Positions 10,601 through 16,121 of a stretch of DNA of 64,000 nt are shown piece after piece. The stretch is from Paludibacterium purpuratum (GTDB taxonomy: Bacteria; Pseudomonadota; Gammaproteobacteria; Burkholderiales; Chromobacteriaceae), in assembly GCF_004363805.1 (NCBI RefSeq), contig NZ_SNZP01000001.1, positions 1 through 64,000 on the forward strand. The letters run 5' to 3'. The stretch's first letter is position 1. Every line of letters begins with the position of its first letter. A program made the position numbers and the translations under genes. The notes under the pieces are model-generated. The model had not been told where the DNA came from and did not search any database. It worked only from the letters and a program-made list of their open reading frames with translations.

Positions 10601-12130
10601 CACCCCTGCGCGGTTGTCGAATTGGCCACTGAAGCTCAGCGAGCCCTGTTCGCTACCGGTCTGGGTCAGGGTACCCTTCGCGTTGCTGCCGCTCGTGCCG
10701 GTCAAATCCAGCAGACCCGCTTGCCAGGTGCCGCCGTCATGGTTGATTTGCTCGGCTTGGATATGGAGAGCCTGACCGGCGACCAGGGTGGTGTTCTGGC
10801 TGGTCAGTTGCGCCAGGGGGTGGTCTATGCCGTCTTGTCCCGCCAGCGACAGCTTGCCGCCGGTGTGCAGCGAGGCGTTGCTCAGGTCGATTTGCGCACT
10901 TCGAACGTCGATGCCGCTAACGGCCAGCCAGCTGCTAGCCGATTGCAGTTGCTTGGCGGCCAGGCTCAAGCTGCCGCTATCGAAGCCGAGGGTCACGCTG
11001 CCGTCCGGCTGTTGCCCGACGATGCGAGCCCCCGCCAGCAACTGGCCTTGCGCCTGAATATTATCGGCTTGCAGTGTTGCATCGTGGCCAGCGAGTAGCA
11101 GACCTTGTTGCGCCAAGGTCTGGCCGGCTTGCAAACCGATATCGCTACTCGCGACGACCGTGCCCTTCAATGTCAAATTCCCGGCGCTATTGAGCGTCAG
11201 TTCGCCGCCGTAGGCGCTCAAGTGGCCTTCGCTATTCACCCCCACGCCCTTCTCGGTGCCGATCAGGTGGATGGCGTTGGCGTACATGCCGCCCAGCGCG
11301 GCGACGTCCAGCGCCAAGGCCGGCGCCGGTGTGGGCGCGGCGTCGGTCAGCGGTGTGGCGGCGAGGGTGTCGGCGTCGATGCTATTGCGACCGAGCCGAA
11401 CTTGCAGGTCCTTGGCGTGCAGGTCGCTGTTGACCTTGAGCGCACGCGTCAGAATGGCGAAGCTGTCGGCGTCGTTGGCGTTCAGGCTGTCGACGGTGAT
11501 CTGACCGTCGTTGATCTTGTAGCTCGCCACGCCGCCTTGGGCGTTGAACTGCGGCGTACCGGTGGTCAGCGTGGCGCGCGCGGTGTTGATGAAGCCGCAA
11601 CCGCTGCAACTGATGCCCCAGGGGTTGGCGATCACCACGTCGGCGCGCTGGCCCGCCACTTCGATGAAGCCCTTCAGTTGCGACGGATTGGCCTGCACCA
11701 CCTCGTTGAGGATCACCCGGGCGCTGCCGCCCTTCAGGTTGGTGTTGCCGCTGATGTAGCCGCCGCGTTTGGTGCTGACCATGGCGGTGCTGTTGTTGAG
11801 AATCGCCCCGTTGGCATCGACGTTGAACTGCTGATACTGGTTGTGCGACACCCCGGCGCCGTTGGGGGCGGCGATCTGCACCAGCGCCACGCCGTTGGCC
11901 GCCTGGCCCACGGTCGGACCGCCCGCTGCGGCGACGATGCCGTCGGCCAGCGCCGCGCTGCCCAGCGCCAACAGGGCGGCGAAGCACAGCGGCCGCAGGG
12001 CGAACCCGGTCGCGGGCGCGCTGCCCGGCCCGCGTTCGCCGGCCTTGCCGTGAGCGTTGACGGTTTCCGCCACAGCCATCAATTGGCCGCGGACGCGATT
12101 GAAGACGATGCGATAGAGGTGTCGGTTCAT
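950..12130 (-). CDS. cdiA: CdiA-like two-partner-secreted filamentous toxin/adhesin (3726 aa)
   Basis: This is a giant TpsA exoprotein expected to be exported by the CdiB-like transporter encoded just upstream (13-base gap, same strand). The N-terminus has an extended Sec signal (MNRHLYRIVFNRVRG...) cleaved near ALAD, then the TPS secretion domain with an NPWGI motif (normally NPNGI) and a nearby Cys pair (CSGC). Residues ~400-1560 are filamentous-haemagglutinin repeats, including a 208-residue unit repeated in tandem. Residues ~1570-1680 are a compositionally odd insert. About 1855-1985 matches the conserved segment around 'ETDPRF' and 'QRYLTG' seen in many CdiA/FHA proteins. A second repeat region follows, then a pretoxin domain ending at VENN (3491-3494). 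The 232-residue tail after VENN is the presumed toxin. It is Gly/Ala-rich with hydrophobic stretches and no recognised nuclease motif. Family assignment is firm; the toxin activity is unknown. Confidence 0.9.
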   Translation of the reverse strand: MNRHLYRIVFNRVRGQLMAVAETVNAHGKAGERGPGSAPATGFALRPLCFAALLALGSAALADGIVAAAGGPTVGQAANGVALVQIAAPNGAGVSHNQYQQFNVDANGAILNNSTAMVSTKRGGYISGNTNLKGGSARVILNEVVQANPSQLKGFIEVAGQRADVVIANPWGISCSGCGFINTARATLTTGTPQFNAQGGVASYKINDGQITVDSLNANDADSFAILTRALKVNSDLHAKDLQVRLGRNSIDADTLAATPLTDAAPTPAPALALDVAALGGMYANAIHLIGTEKGVGVNSEGHLSAYGGELTLNSAGNLTLKGTVVASSDIGLQAGQTLAQQGLLLAGHDATLQADNIQAQGQLLAGARIVGQQPDGSVTLGFDSGSLSLAAKQLQSASSWLAVSGIDVRSAQIDLSNASLHTGGKLSLAGQDGIDHPLAQLTSQNTTLVAGQALHIQAEQINHDGGTWQAGLLDLTGTSGSNAKGTLTQTGSEQGSLSFSGQFDNRAGVIAAETGSIKIKAGQLDNRSGGDIHSRGDLTLDLTDSLQNDGGWLGTDKLSGIKVIGNAALNNGGGTIQTGHLDMTAGSLSNSGNIKALDGQDSKLTLTGALSNQGTLGGNGNLTVTAANVDNSKGHLTSHLNLNVDGGSQLGNDGGTLASDQLLTLNAKDIDNGSGTVDGQQLQLTAGSLENAKGGKIAGHDTSNGKLTLTDSLSNQGQIVMANSLTLSAKQIDNRGGHLESLQDLSFDKVESLKNDGGTLLGGNQAGFSFGSGSLDNGSGTIQIGHLDIHATSLSNSGSIKALDGQDNTLNLSGALSNQGTLGGNGKLTVKAASVDNSKGRLVSHLNLALNLNDGSQLINDGGTLASDQTLTLNAKDINNGSGTVDGQQLQLKADSLENAKGGTITGRDANNGKLDLTTSLSNQGQIVMANGLTLSAKQIDNRNGHLESLQGITFDKAESVKNDGGTLLGGNQAGFTLSSGSLDNGSGTIQFGHLDIHASSLSNSGSIKALDDKDNTVTVSGALTNQGTLGGNGKLTVTAGSADNSKGHLTSHGALTMTAKNGGQINNDGGTLASDQTLTLTAGDIANGSGTIDGQQLQLTAGSLENAKGGTIIGRDANNGKLALTTSLTNQGQIVMANGLTLSAKQIDNRNGHLESLQGITFDKAESLKNDGGTLLAGNQAGFTLASGALDNGSGAIQAGHFDITASSLKNSGSLIGLDTQSSKLASSGDIDNSGTIGSNGQLNTSADNLTNHAQGKIVGAAGLDLQLTHALDNDGGKLLAGKGTLLNIKADVVQNGSDTIQGGHLQISARNVSNSGTLLALDDQDNKLTLTGDLTNHGSILTAGKLTASAVGMDNANGHVTTGNDLSLTMAKVTASGTLLAGQDLQWTVKGGSVMMEKTATVQANRDLTLTAGQLSNQHQLQAVHNLTLTVGNVDNQGTLAAGTLLSTTGKTLSNSAGAGISAAALTLGSDTLNNGGLITGQTLQVTGATLSNTGDKAWIGSNGDMSLQLSQSIENSSGANISSQGNLLIGKADSKVALVHNQIGTIAAEGNAEIHATSLVNESNQVTVTQTTQVTGSIPVYIWNDIGHEECHGKEDQSCRTIPGPSHQQVGGTPPQVFLGYRTVREGGKEHDFDVIPVYGPATPSYYNTTNTTSDVASGQSNPAYIEIGGSLNLDIGSAINRSSWITAAGDIHHTGNDVQNTGQPLYRDTFYQDGKTGQSTQIGHELIGTTDSVYHANRNLTLQVSHVQNGAIANGQIDSPSGSGLTLDGKPINPVAEAPAHQQSASAKAVSTDDSNAGSVTSSTPHSDTGTGSADTVAPSTPHNSTSVAIEVLPAGAALPKGGAFDPHPEASARYQIETDPRFASFSQFVSSDYLAKQLNFDPGKLQKRLGDGYVEQQLVSRAIERQTGQRYLTGFNNGNQQYQSLLNNAATQAKSLNLTLGVALSADQVKQLTQNMVWLVNKTVDGQQLLVPEVYLAAGDTGGTRPQGAYLAAQNITMLGDGSLVSGVGGTMHADGDMNIHMASVDMQHATLDAGGRLQMQADGDMKLSATNVHSAGDTTLAAGRDLTVTGEQVTIAHGGPVAESRTTTTGSSIDTAGKLQLLAGHDLSLAAFQGSGQTGIELQAGNDLSVTGMQSTDTTTRQNLTGFSETRTSHNHGDEYSWTQTGTSSSYQNDTVQHTLGSSLATNGAMSVMAGHDLLLSAFQGKANGAVDLIAGHDLSVQSTLDASTSNRSAGLSYGYGWGFNQSASSSSQQLNQTSVTGSTLNVQAGNDLTLTAAGLQAQSGQANLIGGHDVSLAQLTTHTTDDVHGGNGYWSQPGQTLWGDTSSSSSAVHGSQLQASAGLSVQAGHDLSGQAASLNTSQGNASLLAGHDLSLTAGIDSQDYLHHFDPGEKSEGNYYNNQQLKRSSVSAGGDVQLQSGHDTALSAAALQAGSGQATLLAGNDIKLSAVATRNASGWWDMGGSRGDQSDVSQNGAVLTGNTGLTLAAKQDLTAQAALLASKQGTVTLAAGRDVSLTTAANVHDDYSKTVSESGGFFSSSTTTTIVTHHSTQDVGTSVQGTSIDMSSGRDLTVTAGRVNGNNDVNLQADRDLLINNGNAVSENTFYQHTEKHGLTASWTEGVGIGGKQSTQTRGGLQTDAIGSTISGGKLTLSAGRDASVVASNLLADTDLSLQANRNINLLAADNLSQAGSKFQSSSWGIGLLNGLSPRQTMIDWRRNEMDNTQNGVSQTSSLLSANNGKLSVVAGADQQFRGSGQGNLQSQGTNLQAAQDVTLTGNSITLDAITNRNDTRSHSQSQSFTMGNELAGVIGSAVNAAYDAYQASKDGASDRMQGALALKTGYNAYKAVGAYDKLTDGSTGKQISQFLDGKKPEGSDGASTSLIGVSNKFAYGESHQDSESHDSQQRGSIVQGRDVTITARDTDITMQGAKVQGTTVNLDATRNILLTAAENHSEIHSEGGGFNMGGGATLGIGGQTGLSFQGSLGTNSNVANGHETHYDNTLVTASDQLTTHSGQDTTLRGAQLAGGSIKANVGGNLSISSLQDQSVYESHQSSTGFDLSICVPPICYGQMVTGNLNLARTDINHDYLSATGQSGIAAGQGGFDILVRHDTQLTGAAITSQADASHNTLATASLESQDLANHQKTEASSMSLSLSYGSSASLMENLGNNVKANAVGNALAGAGLPKNEDQHSQTQSVISPATVTITGSSDAAQDASSRSTVAELQSRDANTANGALTNSLNLQQAQDLQAKMKDAQQTAQANQIIVGVAQQIGGDIADSMKAQAEADKKQAATLQSQAQQASLAGDSEQAIALNKQADTLLNNAKTSTEGWQTGGTYRQATQAAIGALTALLDGNAKEAAANAAAPYLATLVKEMTTTLDQDGKPQVNLPANVMAHALVGGVLAGLSGKDATAGAIGAGSAPLAARAIAKELYGSDNPETLTEKQKDELAQLTSAAGGLMGMVASKGSFAAASTAADAAKNEVENNTTAKTPVTEIYLKPDERKAYKEALSHCTSRGAPTVSCSQVTYYENLSVQHQSEQDALKNVYPELVLTLPWLGGATTAVEATLASKLTTGILGAGVNYGYQKVTLPKGQNVNWVDVSMAGASGLWTNGASLGSSTLYNAWTAYVGSHLQGQDAKAAMAGAAIGTVVGFKAGEALTGKINSAVNPWFRPDWVKSGPYGIVKWNSPNPVPAYLGATVGNWTQEKSNSLVVNGISH
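7140..7440 (-). other. divergent insert in the middle of cdiA (candidate receptor-binding segment)
   Basis: Here the regular beta-helix repeat pattern stops and a segment rich in Cys, His, Pro and Tyr appears (for example HEECHGKEDQSC). Base composition falls to about 43-50% in hand counts, below the flanks. In E. coli CdiA the receptor-binding domain lies between the two filamentous repeat regions, which is where this insert sits. The role is inferred from position and composition. Confidence 0.4.
8516..10393 (-). repeat. tandem 624-bp (208-residue) repeats inside cdiA
   Basis: The same anchor (the codons for GHLD) occurs at 8516, 9140, 9764 and 10382, giving periods of 624, 624 and 618 bases. 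A second anchor, the GGNQAGF region, recurs at 8587, 9211 and 9835, again 624 apart. The copies encode nearly the same beta-helix block (SLENAKGG, LSAKQIDNR, HLESLQ, NDGGTLL). High similarity suggests recent duplication or gene conversion, and the region is prone to length change or assembly collapse. Confidence 0.9.
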
Positions 12131-12143
12131 GAGGGATGCCGCC

Positions 12144-13811
12144 TTACCACTGCAGGGTGAGGTTGAAGTGGGTGATCGACTGCCTTGCCCAGCTGTTGGG
12201 CAAGGTCAGCGGTTGTTCGTGGGTGAGCTCGGCCGTCAGGTGGCCGCCGAGGTTGGCGCGTAGGCCGATGGCACTGCCGGCGATGCGCTGGGTCGACAGC
12301 GTGACGCCGGGGGTACCGGTCACTTGGCCGGCATCGAGGCCGAGGTAGGCCTCGCAGCCGCTCGCGCCCAGTGTCCAGCTCAGTTCGTTGCGCCACGTCC
12401 AGCCGTTGTTGCCGGCCAGGCTGTCGGCGTCGAAACCGCGCACGGTGTAGTGACCGCCGACGCCGAACTGGTCGCCGGCCAACAGCCGGCTCGGGCTGTA
12501 TTGCCCCTTGAGGGTGGTGCTATAGGCGCCTTGTTGGCCGCCCCATTGCCACGGCTGGCGCCAGTCGAGGCTGGCGCTGTAGATTTCCGGGCGCGTGGTC
12601 GGCCCGCCCTGGGCCGCCAGGCTATCGTCCTGCGCGCCCCATACCGGCACGCCGCGGCTGTAGCCCAGGCTGGCGTTGAGCACGCTCGACCCCAGGTACT
12701 GGCGGTGGGTCAGTTGCAGACCGAGATAGCTCAGGTCTTGCCGCTGGTTCAAGAGCTCGCTGTCCTCCAGATAGCTGCGCGAGGCTTTGCGCGTCAGCGA
12801 AAACGCCAGTTCGGTCTTGCTAGTTTGGTCGCGATGCAGCAAACGGGTCAGCGACAGCTGCGTGTTGCGGCTGTGGCCGGTGGACGTCAGCGTCTGCAGG
12901 CCGGTGTCGAGGGCCTGGCGGTATTGCGAGGCGCTGTAACTGAAGTAGGCGCTCCAGTTGCCCCACGGTACGAGCCAGGCGATCGACTGCGACAGGCTAC
13001 GCGGGTAGGCCACGCCGTCGGCGTCCTGGCTTTGGTTGAGCGTCAAGACGTCGTTCAGGTGCAGCAGATCGTCGGCCAGCACCTGGCCGCTGAGCTGGTT
13101 CTTGCCGGTGGCGCTCTGGCCGCTGTTCTCTTCGCTGAGGCTCGCGTGCAGCGGTCGGCCTTGTGTCAGCGTCACTTCGACGATGCTCGCGCCCGGCGCG
13201 TCGCCCGGCAGCAGTTCCATGGTGGCTTGCTGCGAACCGGGGCGCGCCAGTTGTTCCAGCCCTTGTTCCAGGTCGCGCAGGTTGAGCAGATCGCCGGGGC
13301 CGGTGGGAAAGGCGCTGTCCAGTTCGCGCTGCGCGCCGCCGCCTTTGCGCCGGATGGCTTGGATGCGGCCTGGCAGCACCACCAAGTGCAGCTGGCCGGA
13401 TTGCAGGTTCTGTTCCGGAATGTAGACGCGGCTGGTGACGAAGCCGTGCGCTACCAGGGCGTCGGTCAGGGTGGCGACCAGTTGGTTGATGGCGCCGAGA
13501 TCCAGGCAGCGTCCTTCGGCGCCATGGGCCAACGGCGTCAACCAGCCGAGCCAGGCCGGCGGCGCGCCGTCGAGCACCACCCGGTGCACCGGGAAGCACG
13601 GGCCGCCGCTGGGGGCGGCGGGGACGGCGGGCGCTGGGGTCGAAGGGGCGAGGAATACGTCCGGCCGGCGTTGCTGCTGCTCGCGTTGCCGGTCGAGCTG
13701 TTGTTGTTGCTGCAGACGAATCTGCTCATCGCTCAGCGGCGCGGCGCCAATTGCCGGCGCCAAAAAAAGTAAACCGGCGATCAAACGCGCCGGCAAGGTG
13801 CTGCGTGTCAT
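12144..13811 (-). CDS. cdiB: CdiB/ShlB-type two-partner secretion outer-membrane transporter (555 aa)
   Basis: This is an Omp85-superfamily TpsB pore that exports the adjacent CdiA-like protein across the outer membrane. The protein starts with a signal peptide (LIAGLLFLAPAIGA), followed by a Gln/Arg-rich linker helix at ~25-50. The first POTRA domain begins at CFPVHRV and contains the usual second Cys at about residue 103; the second POTRA covers ~150-220. A C-terminal 16-strand barrel carries the VRGFD motif of the L6 loop near residue 455 and ends in an aromatic pattern (FNLTLQW). Its length is normal for FhaC/ShlB. It is the first gene of a cdiB-cdiA-immunity operon. The promoter must lie in the AT-rich gap above 13812, where a 9-bp inverted repeat abuts the start codon. 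Confidence 0.93.
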   Translation of the reverse strand: MTRSTLPARLIAGLLFLAPAIGAAPLSDEQIRLQQQQQLDRQREQQQRRPDVFLAPSTPAPAVPAAPSGGPCFPVHRVVLDGAPPAWLGWLTPLAHGAEGRCLDLGAINQLVATLTDALVAHGFVTSRVYIPEQNLQSGQLHLVVLPGRIQAIRRKGGGAQRELDSAFPTGPGDLLNLRDLEQGLEQLARPGSQQATMELLPGDAPGASIVEVTLTQGRPLHASLSEENSGQSATGKNQLSGQVLADDLLHLNDVLTLNQSQDADGVAYPRSLSQSIAWLVPWGNWSAYFSYSASQYRQALDTGLQTLTSTGHSRNTQLSLTRLLHRDQTSKTELAFSLTRKASRSYLEDSELLNQRQDLSYLGLQLTHRQYLGSSVLNASLGYSRGVPVWGAQDDSLAAQGGPTTRPEIYSASLDWRQPWQWGGQQGAYSTTLKGQYSPSRLLAGDQFGVGGHYTVRGFDADSLAGNNGWTWRNELSWTLGASGCEAYLGLDAGQVTGTPGVTLSTQRIAGSAIGLRANLGGHLTAELTHEQPLTLPNSWARQSITHFNLTLQW

Positions 13812-13816
13812 TGTTT

Positions 13817-13854
13817 TAACTTAACAAATAATAATATATCGTCACGTTAAGTTA
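13817..13854. promoter_or_regulatory. 9-bp inverted repeat just upstream of cdiB
   Basis: TAACTTAAC (13817-13825) and GTTAAGTTA (13846-13854) are perfect inverted copies with a 20-base AT-rich spacer. The near arm is only five bases above the cdiB start codon (13809-13811). It could be an operator or, as RNA, a hairpin masking the ribosome site. No regulator is identified. Confidence 0.5.
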
Positions 13855-14100
13855 GATGACTGTCGAGAATCTACTCTAAAAAACTATGTTTTTGGCATTA
13901 ATAATCCAATTCGACATGGGTTATTTCGACTTTTTTCAATATTTTATTTTTAAATCAGTGGCTTGCTGGTTTTTGTGCGGCCGGGCTAATGTGGCGGGTG
14001 ATGGATTGGGTGTGTTGTTTAAATGAGGCATGCGATTGTCGCTATCTGATTGATAACACATGCTTATACATATAGCATTACGTGTATATATAATGTTTTG

Positions 14101-14129
14101 TTGTTATGGTTGTTGCGTCTCTCTATAAT
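14101..14129 (+). promoter_or_regulatory. sigma70-type promoter for first barrel gene
   Basis: TTGTTA (14101-14106) and a perfect TATAAT (14124-14129) are 17 bases apart. A transcript starting near 14136 would have a leader of about 60 bases containing the palindrome at 14157-14177. Confidence 0.6.
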
Positions 14130-14156
14130 TCGCCGTCGTATTTTTTTATGTCGAAT

Positions 14157-14177
14157 ATCAATGATCTTGTCATTGAT
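14157..14177 (+). promoter_or_regulatory. leader palindrome shared with the paralogous gene (copy 1)
   Basis: ATCAATGA, five-base spacer, TCATTGAT form a perfect 8-bp stem ending 21 bases before the start codon at 14199. The same CAATGA-N5-TCATTG core, with a different spacer, precedes the paralogue at 15165. Confidence 0.55.
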
Positions 14178-14198
14178 CGAGTTTATGGAGTGATGTCA

Positions 14199-14813
14199 AT
14201 GCAAATGAAGCAGATCCGCCTGGCGATGTTCGCCGCAGCACTGGTCGCCGGCAGTGCGTTCGCCGCCCAACCGTTCGTTGGCCCGTCCGTCGGCCTGAGT
14301 GTCAGCAGCGTGCACACCGATGTCGATTTCAGCGGCGGTCTGAACAACTCGATGTCTTCCAACCGCACCGCGTTCGATCTGAATGCCGGCTACGGTATGG
14401 AACTGGCGCCGAAGGTGGTTCTCAACGGTGCGATGAGTATCAATCTGAACCAGCCGTCGGCTGGTTCGCTGGGCTACAGCAGCACCAATTCGGTTACCGG
14501 CAAGTTCAAGGATCGCTGGTCCTTGTCGCTCGCCCCGGGGTACCTGATCACGCCGAAGCTGATGGCTTACGGCAAGGTGGCATATCAATATGCCAATATC
14601 GAGGTGAACGATAGCGCCTTCCCGGCGCAAGGTGCGCAGACCCTGCATTTCCACGGTTGGGGCTACGGCATCGGCGTGGCCTACGCACCGGTCGATCATC
14701 TGGAAACCAGCCTGGAAGTCCAGAAGACCGAATACAGCACCCAGCGCATGAACGCCAGCACCGGTCGCCCGACGACTACGGCGGTGACCCTGGGCGCCGC
14801 TTGGCGCTTCTAA
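14199..14813 (+). CDS. outer-membrane beta-barrel protein, opacity/OmpA-like (204 aa)
   Basis: The product is a small outer-membrane barrel. It has a signal peptide (MQMKQIRLAMFAAALVAGSAFA), then alternating hydrophobic strands with a glycine/aromatic pattern and a final AAWRF, the C-terminal Phe used by the BAM machine. Its length fits an eight-stranded barrel. I chose ATG 14199 because GGAG at 14187-14190 is eight bases upstream and the paralogue at 15165 starts the same way (MQMKQIRL). It has its own promoter and terminator. The substrate or role (adhesin, small porin, stress-related barrel) cannot be told from the sequence. Confidence 0.8.
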   Translation: MQMKQIRLAMFAAALVAGSAFAAQPFVGPSVGLSVSSVHTDVDFSGGLNNSMSSNRTAFDLNAGYGMELAPKVVLNGAMSINLNQPSAGSLGYSSTNSVTGKFKDRWSLSLAPGYLITPKLMAYGKVAYQYANIEVNDSAFPAQGAQTLHFHGWGYGIGVAYAPVDHLETSLEVQKTEYSTQRMNASTGRPTTTAVTLGAAWRF

Positions 14814-14833
14814 CATCGTCGAAGTGGGATCGA

Positions 14834-14857
14834 GGCGGCCAGAGGGCCGCCTTTTTT
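14834..14857 (+). terminator. rho-independent terminator of first barrel gene
   Basis: GGCGGCC (14834-14840), loop AGAG, GGCCGCC (14845-14851), then TTTTTT (14852-14857). Confidence 0.9.
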
Positions 14858-15164
14858 GTTTCTTGCAGAGCAGCTTGAGAGCCTGCCCCTCCTTTGCGGT
14901 TTTTTGGCTGGACTCCGACGGCTAATGGATTGCCACATGTAAGACATTTCGGACTTGTCCTATTCGTGCGCCATAAAGACGTTACTTAGAATTCAACAAA
15001 ATATTCCCCAGCTAGGTTTCCCTGTCCCACTGCCGCCCTTGAGGCTTCGATGTAGGTGGCCGGTGCTCTGCCATGCGATTACCGCGTCCGGCGGTCAATT
15101 CCCAGCTGTTTTTATGTTGAATGCCAATGATTCAGTCATTGCGTGAGTTCCCGGAGAGATGTAA
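14858..15164. other. intergenic region between the two barrel paralogues
   Basis: About 300 bases without a supported gene. Only the last part resembles the leader of the first paralogue; a short frame at 14955-15146 has no ribosome site. A clear -35/-10 pair was not found. Confidence 0.4.
15125..15141 (+). promoter_or_regulatory. leader palindrome shared with the paralogous gene (copy 2)
   Basis: CAATGA (15125-15130), spacer TTCAG, TCATTG (15136-15141). It lies 23 bases before the start codon, almost the same distance as in the first paralogue, while flanking bases have diverged. Confidence 0.55.
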
Positions 15165-15779
15165 ATGCAAATGAAGCAGATTCGCCTGACGATGTTAGCC
15201 GTAGCACTGGTGGCTGGTAGCGCATTCGCCGCCGAACCGTTCGTCGGTCCGTCCATTGGCCTGAGTGTTAGCAGCCTGCACACCGATGTCGACTTTGGCG
15301 GCATGCTGCGTCGCAACCCGACGTCCGCCAGCAGCGCTGCATACGATTTGAATGTCGGTTATGGCCTGGCGCTGGCGCCGAAGGTGGTGCTCAACGCTGC
15401 GGCGAGTTACGGTCTGAACAAGCCGTCGGCCGGTACGGCGGGTAATCGTCTCGTGCAGGTTTCCGGCGAGTTCAAGGACCGCTGGTCGGTGTCGCTCGCG
15501 CCGGGGTACCTGATCTCGTCGAAGTGGATGGCTTACGGCAAGGTGGCTTATCAGCATGCCAGCATGGAGTCCAATACCCACACCTTCTTTCTACAAGATT
15601 CGCAGAACTTGAAGTTCCACGGTTGGGGTTACGGCGCGGGCGTAGCCTACGCGCCGATCGACCTTCTGGAAACCAGCTTGGAAGTGCAGAGAACCGAATT
15701 CAGCACTCAGCAGACGCTGATCGGCACCGCCCGTCCAATGACCACGGCGGTCACGCTGGGCGCCGCTTGGCGCTTCTAA
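15165..15779 (+). CDS. outer-membrane beta-barrel protein, paralogue 2 (204 aa)
   Basis: This is a tandem paralogue of the preceding gene with identical length. Signal peptide (MQMKQIRLTMLAVALVAGSAFA), start of the mature part (EPFVGPSIGLSVSSLHTDVDF) and C-terminus (TLGAAWRF) match closely, while the middle, presumably surface loops, differs. GGAGAG at 15153-15158 precedes the ATG by six bases. It has its own terminator. A tandem copy with variable loops suggests duplication followed by loop divergence, common for surface-exposed proteins. The ligand is unknown. Confidence 0.8.
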   Translation: MQMKQIRLTMLAVALVAGSAFAAEPFVGPSIGLSVSSLHTDVDFGGMLRRNPTSASSAAYDLNVGYGLALAPKVVLNAAASYGLNKPSAGTAGNRLVQVSGEFKDRWSVSLAPGYLISSKWMAYGKVAYQHASMESNTHTFFLQDSQNLKFHGWGYGAGVAYAPIDLLETSLEVQRTEFSTQQTLIGTARPMTTAVTLGAAWRF

Positions 15780-15799
15780 TCTTGTCGAAGCAGGATCGA

Positions 15800-15822
15800 G
15801 GCGGCCATCGTGCCGCCTTTTT
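15800..15822 (+). terminator. rho-independent terminator of second barrel gene
   Basis: GGCGGC (15800-15805) and GCCGCC (15812-15817) with a six-base loop, followed by five T. Confidence 0.85.
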
Positions 15823-16121
15823 CGTTTATAGCCCGTCGGTTTGAGATGATTTACCCGGTTGGCAGTGTAGATGGCTGGTAGGTGCTTGGTTTTATAGGGA
15901 AATTAACCGTATCAAATTTGCGACGGTTCGAACGTTTTGTTTTGATGTATAACCAGTCGCTATGGGCCGGGGGGCTTGGGCTTATTGTGATGTCATATGG
16001 TTTGGTTGGTGAAATTTATGCCATGGAAATGTCATTTTTTGGCAATTTTCTTGACACATTGTCAGACAAGGCCTTAAAACAGCGGAGGACATTTTGATCA
16101 CCACGCTGGAAAAAAAACATC
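15823..16121. other. upstream region of the permease
   Basis: No gene is supported; a 71-codon frame at 15882-16097 lacks a ribosome site and any recognisable product. The region is AT-rich near its right end and holds a candidate promoter (16051-16079). Confidence 0.4.
16051..16079 (+). promoter_or_regulatory. candidate permease promoter
   Basis: A perfect -35 TTGACA (16051-16056), a 17-base spacer and a weak -10 TTAAAA (16074-16079), 42 bases before the start codon. Confidence 0.45.

Larger units (their letters stand above)
13855..14198. other. AT-rich intergenic region between cdiB and the first barrel gene
   Basis: No gene is supported. The region is markedly AT-rich and must hold divergent promoters. 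It includes the promoter and palindrome described separately for the gene at 14199. The frame that runs upstream of 14199 in this region has no ribosome site. Confidence 0.5.

Noticed and set aside
12324-13772. 482-codon plus-strand frame opposite cdiB
   Set aside because: Mirror of a clear TpsB gene; sequence is low-complexity Arg/Ala/Gln.
15882-16097. 71-codon frame upstream of the permease
   Set aside because: No ribosome site, no recognisable family, and it overlaps the best permease promoter.
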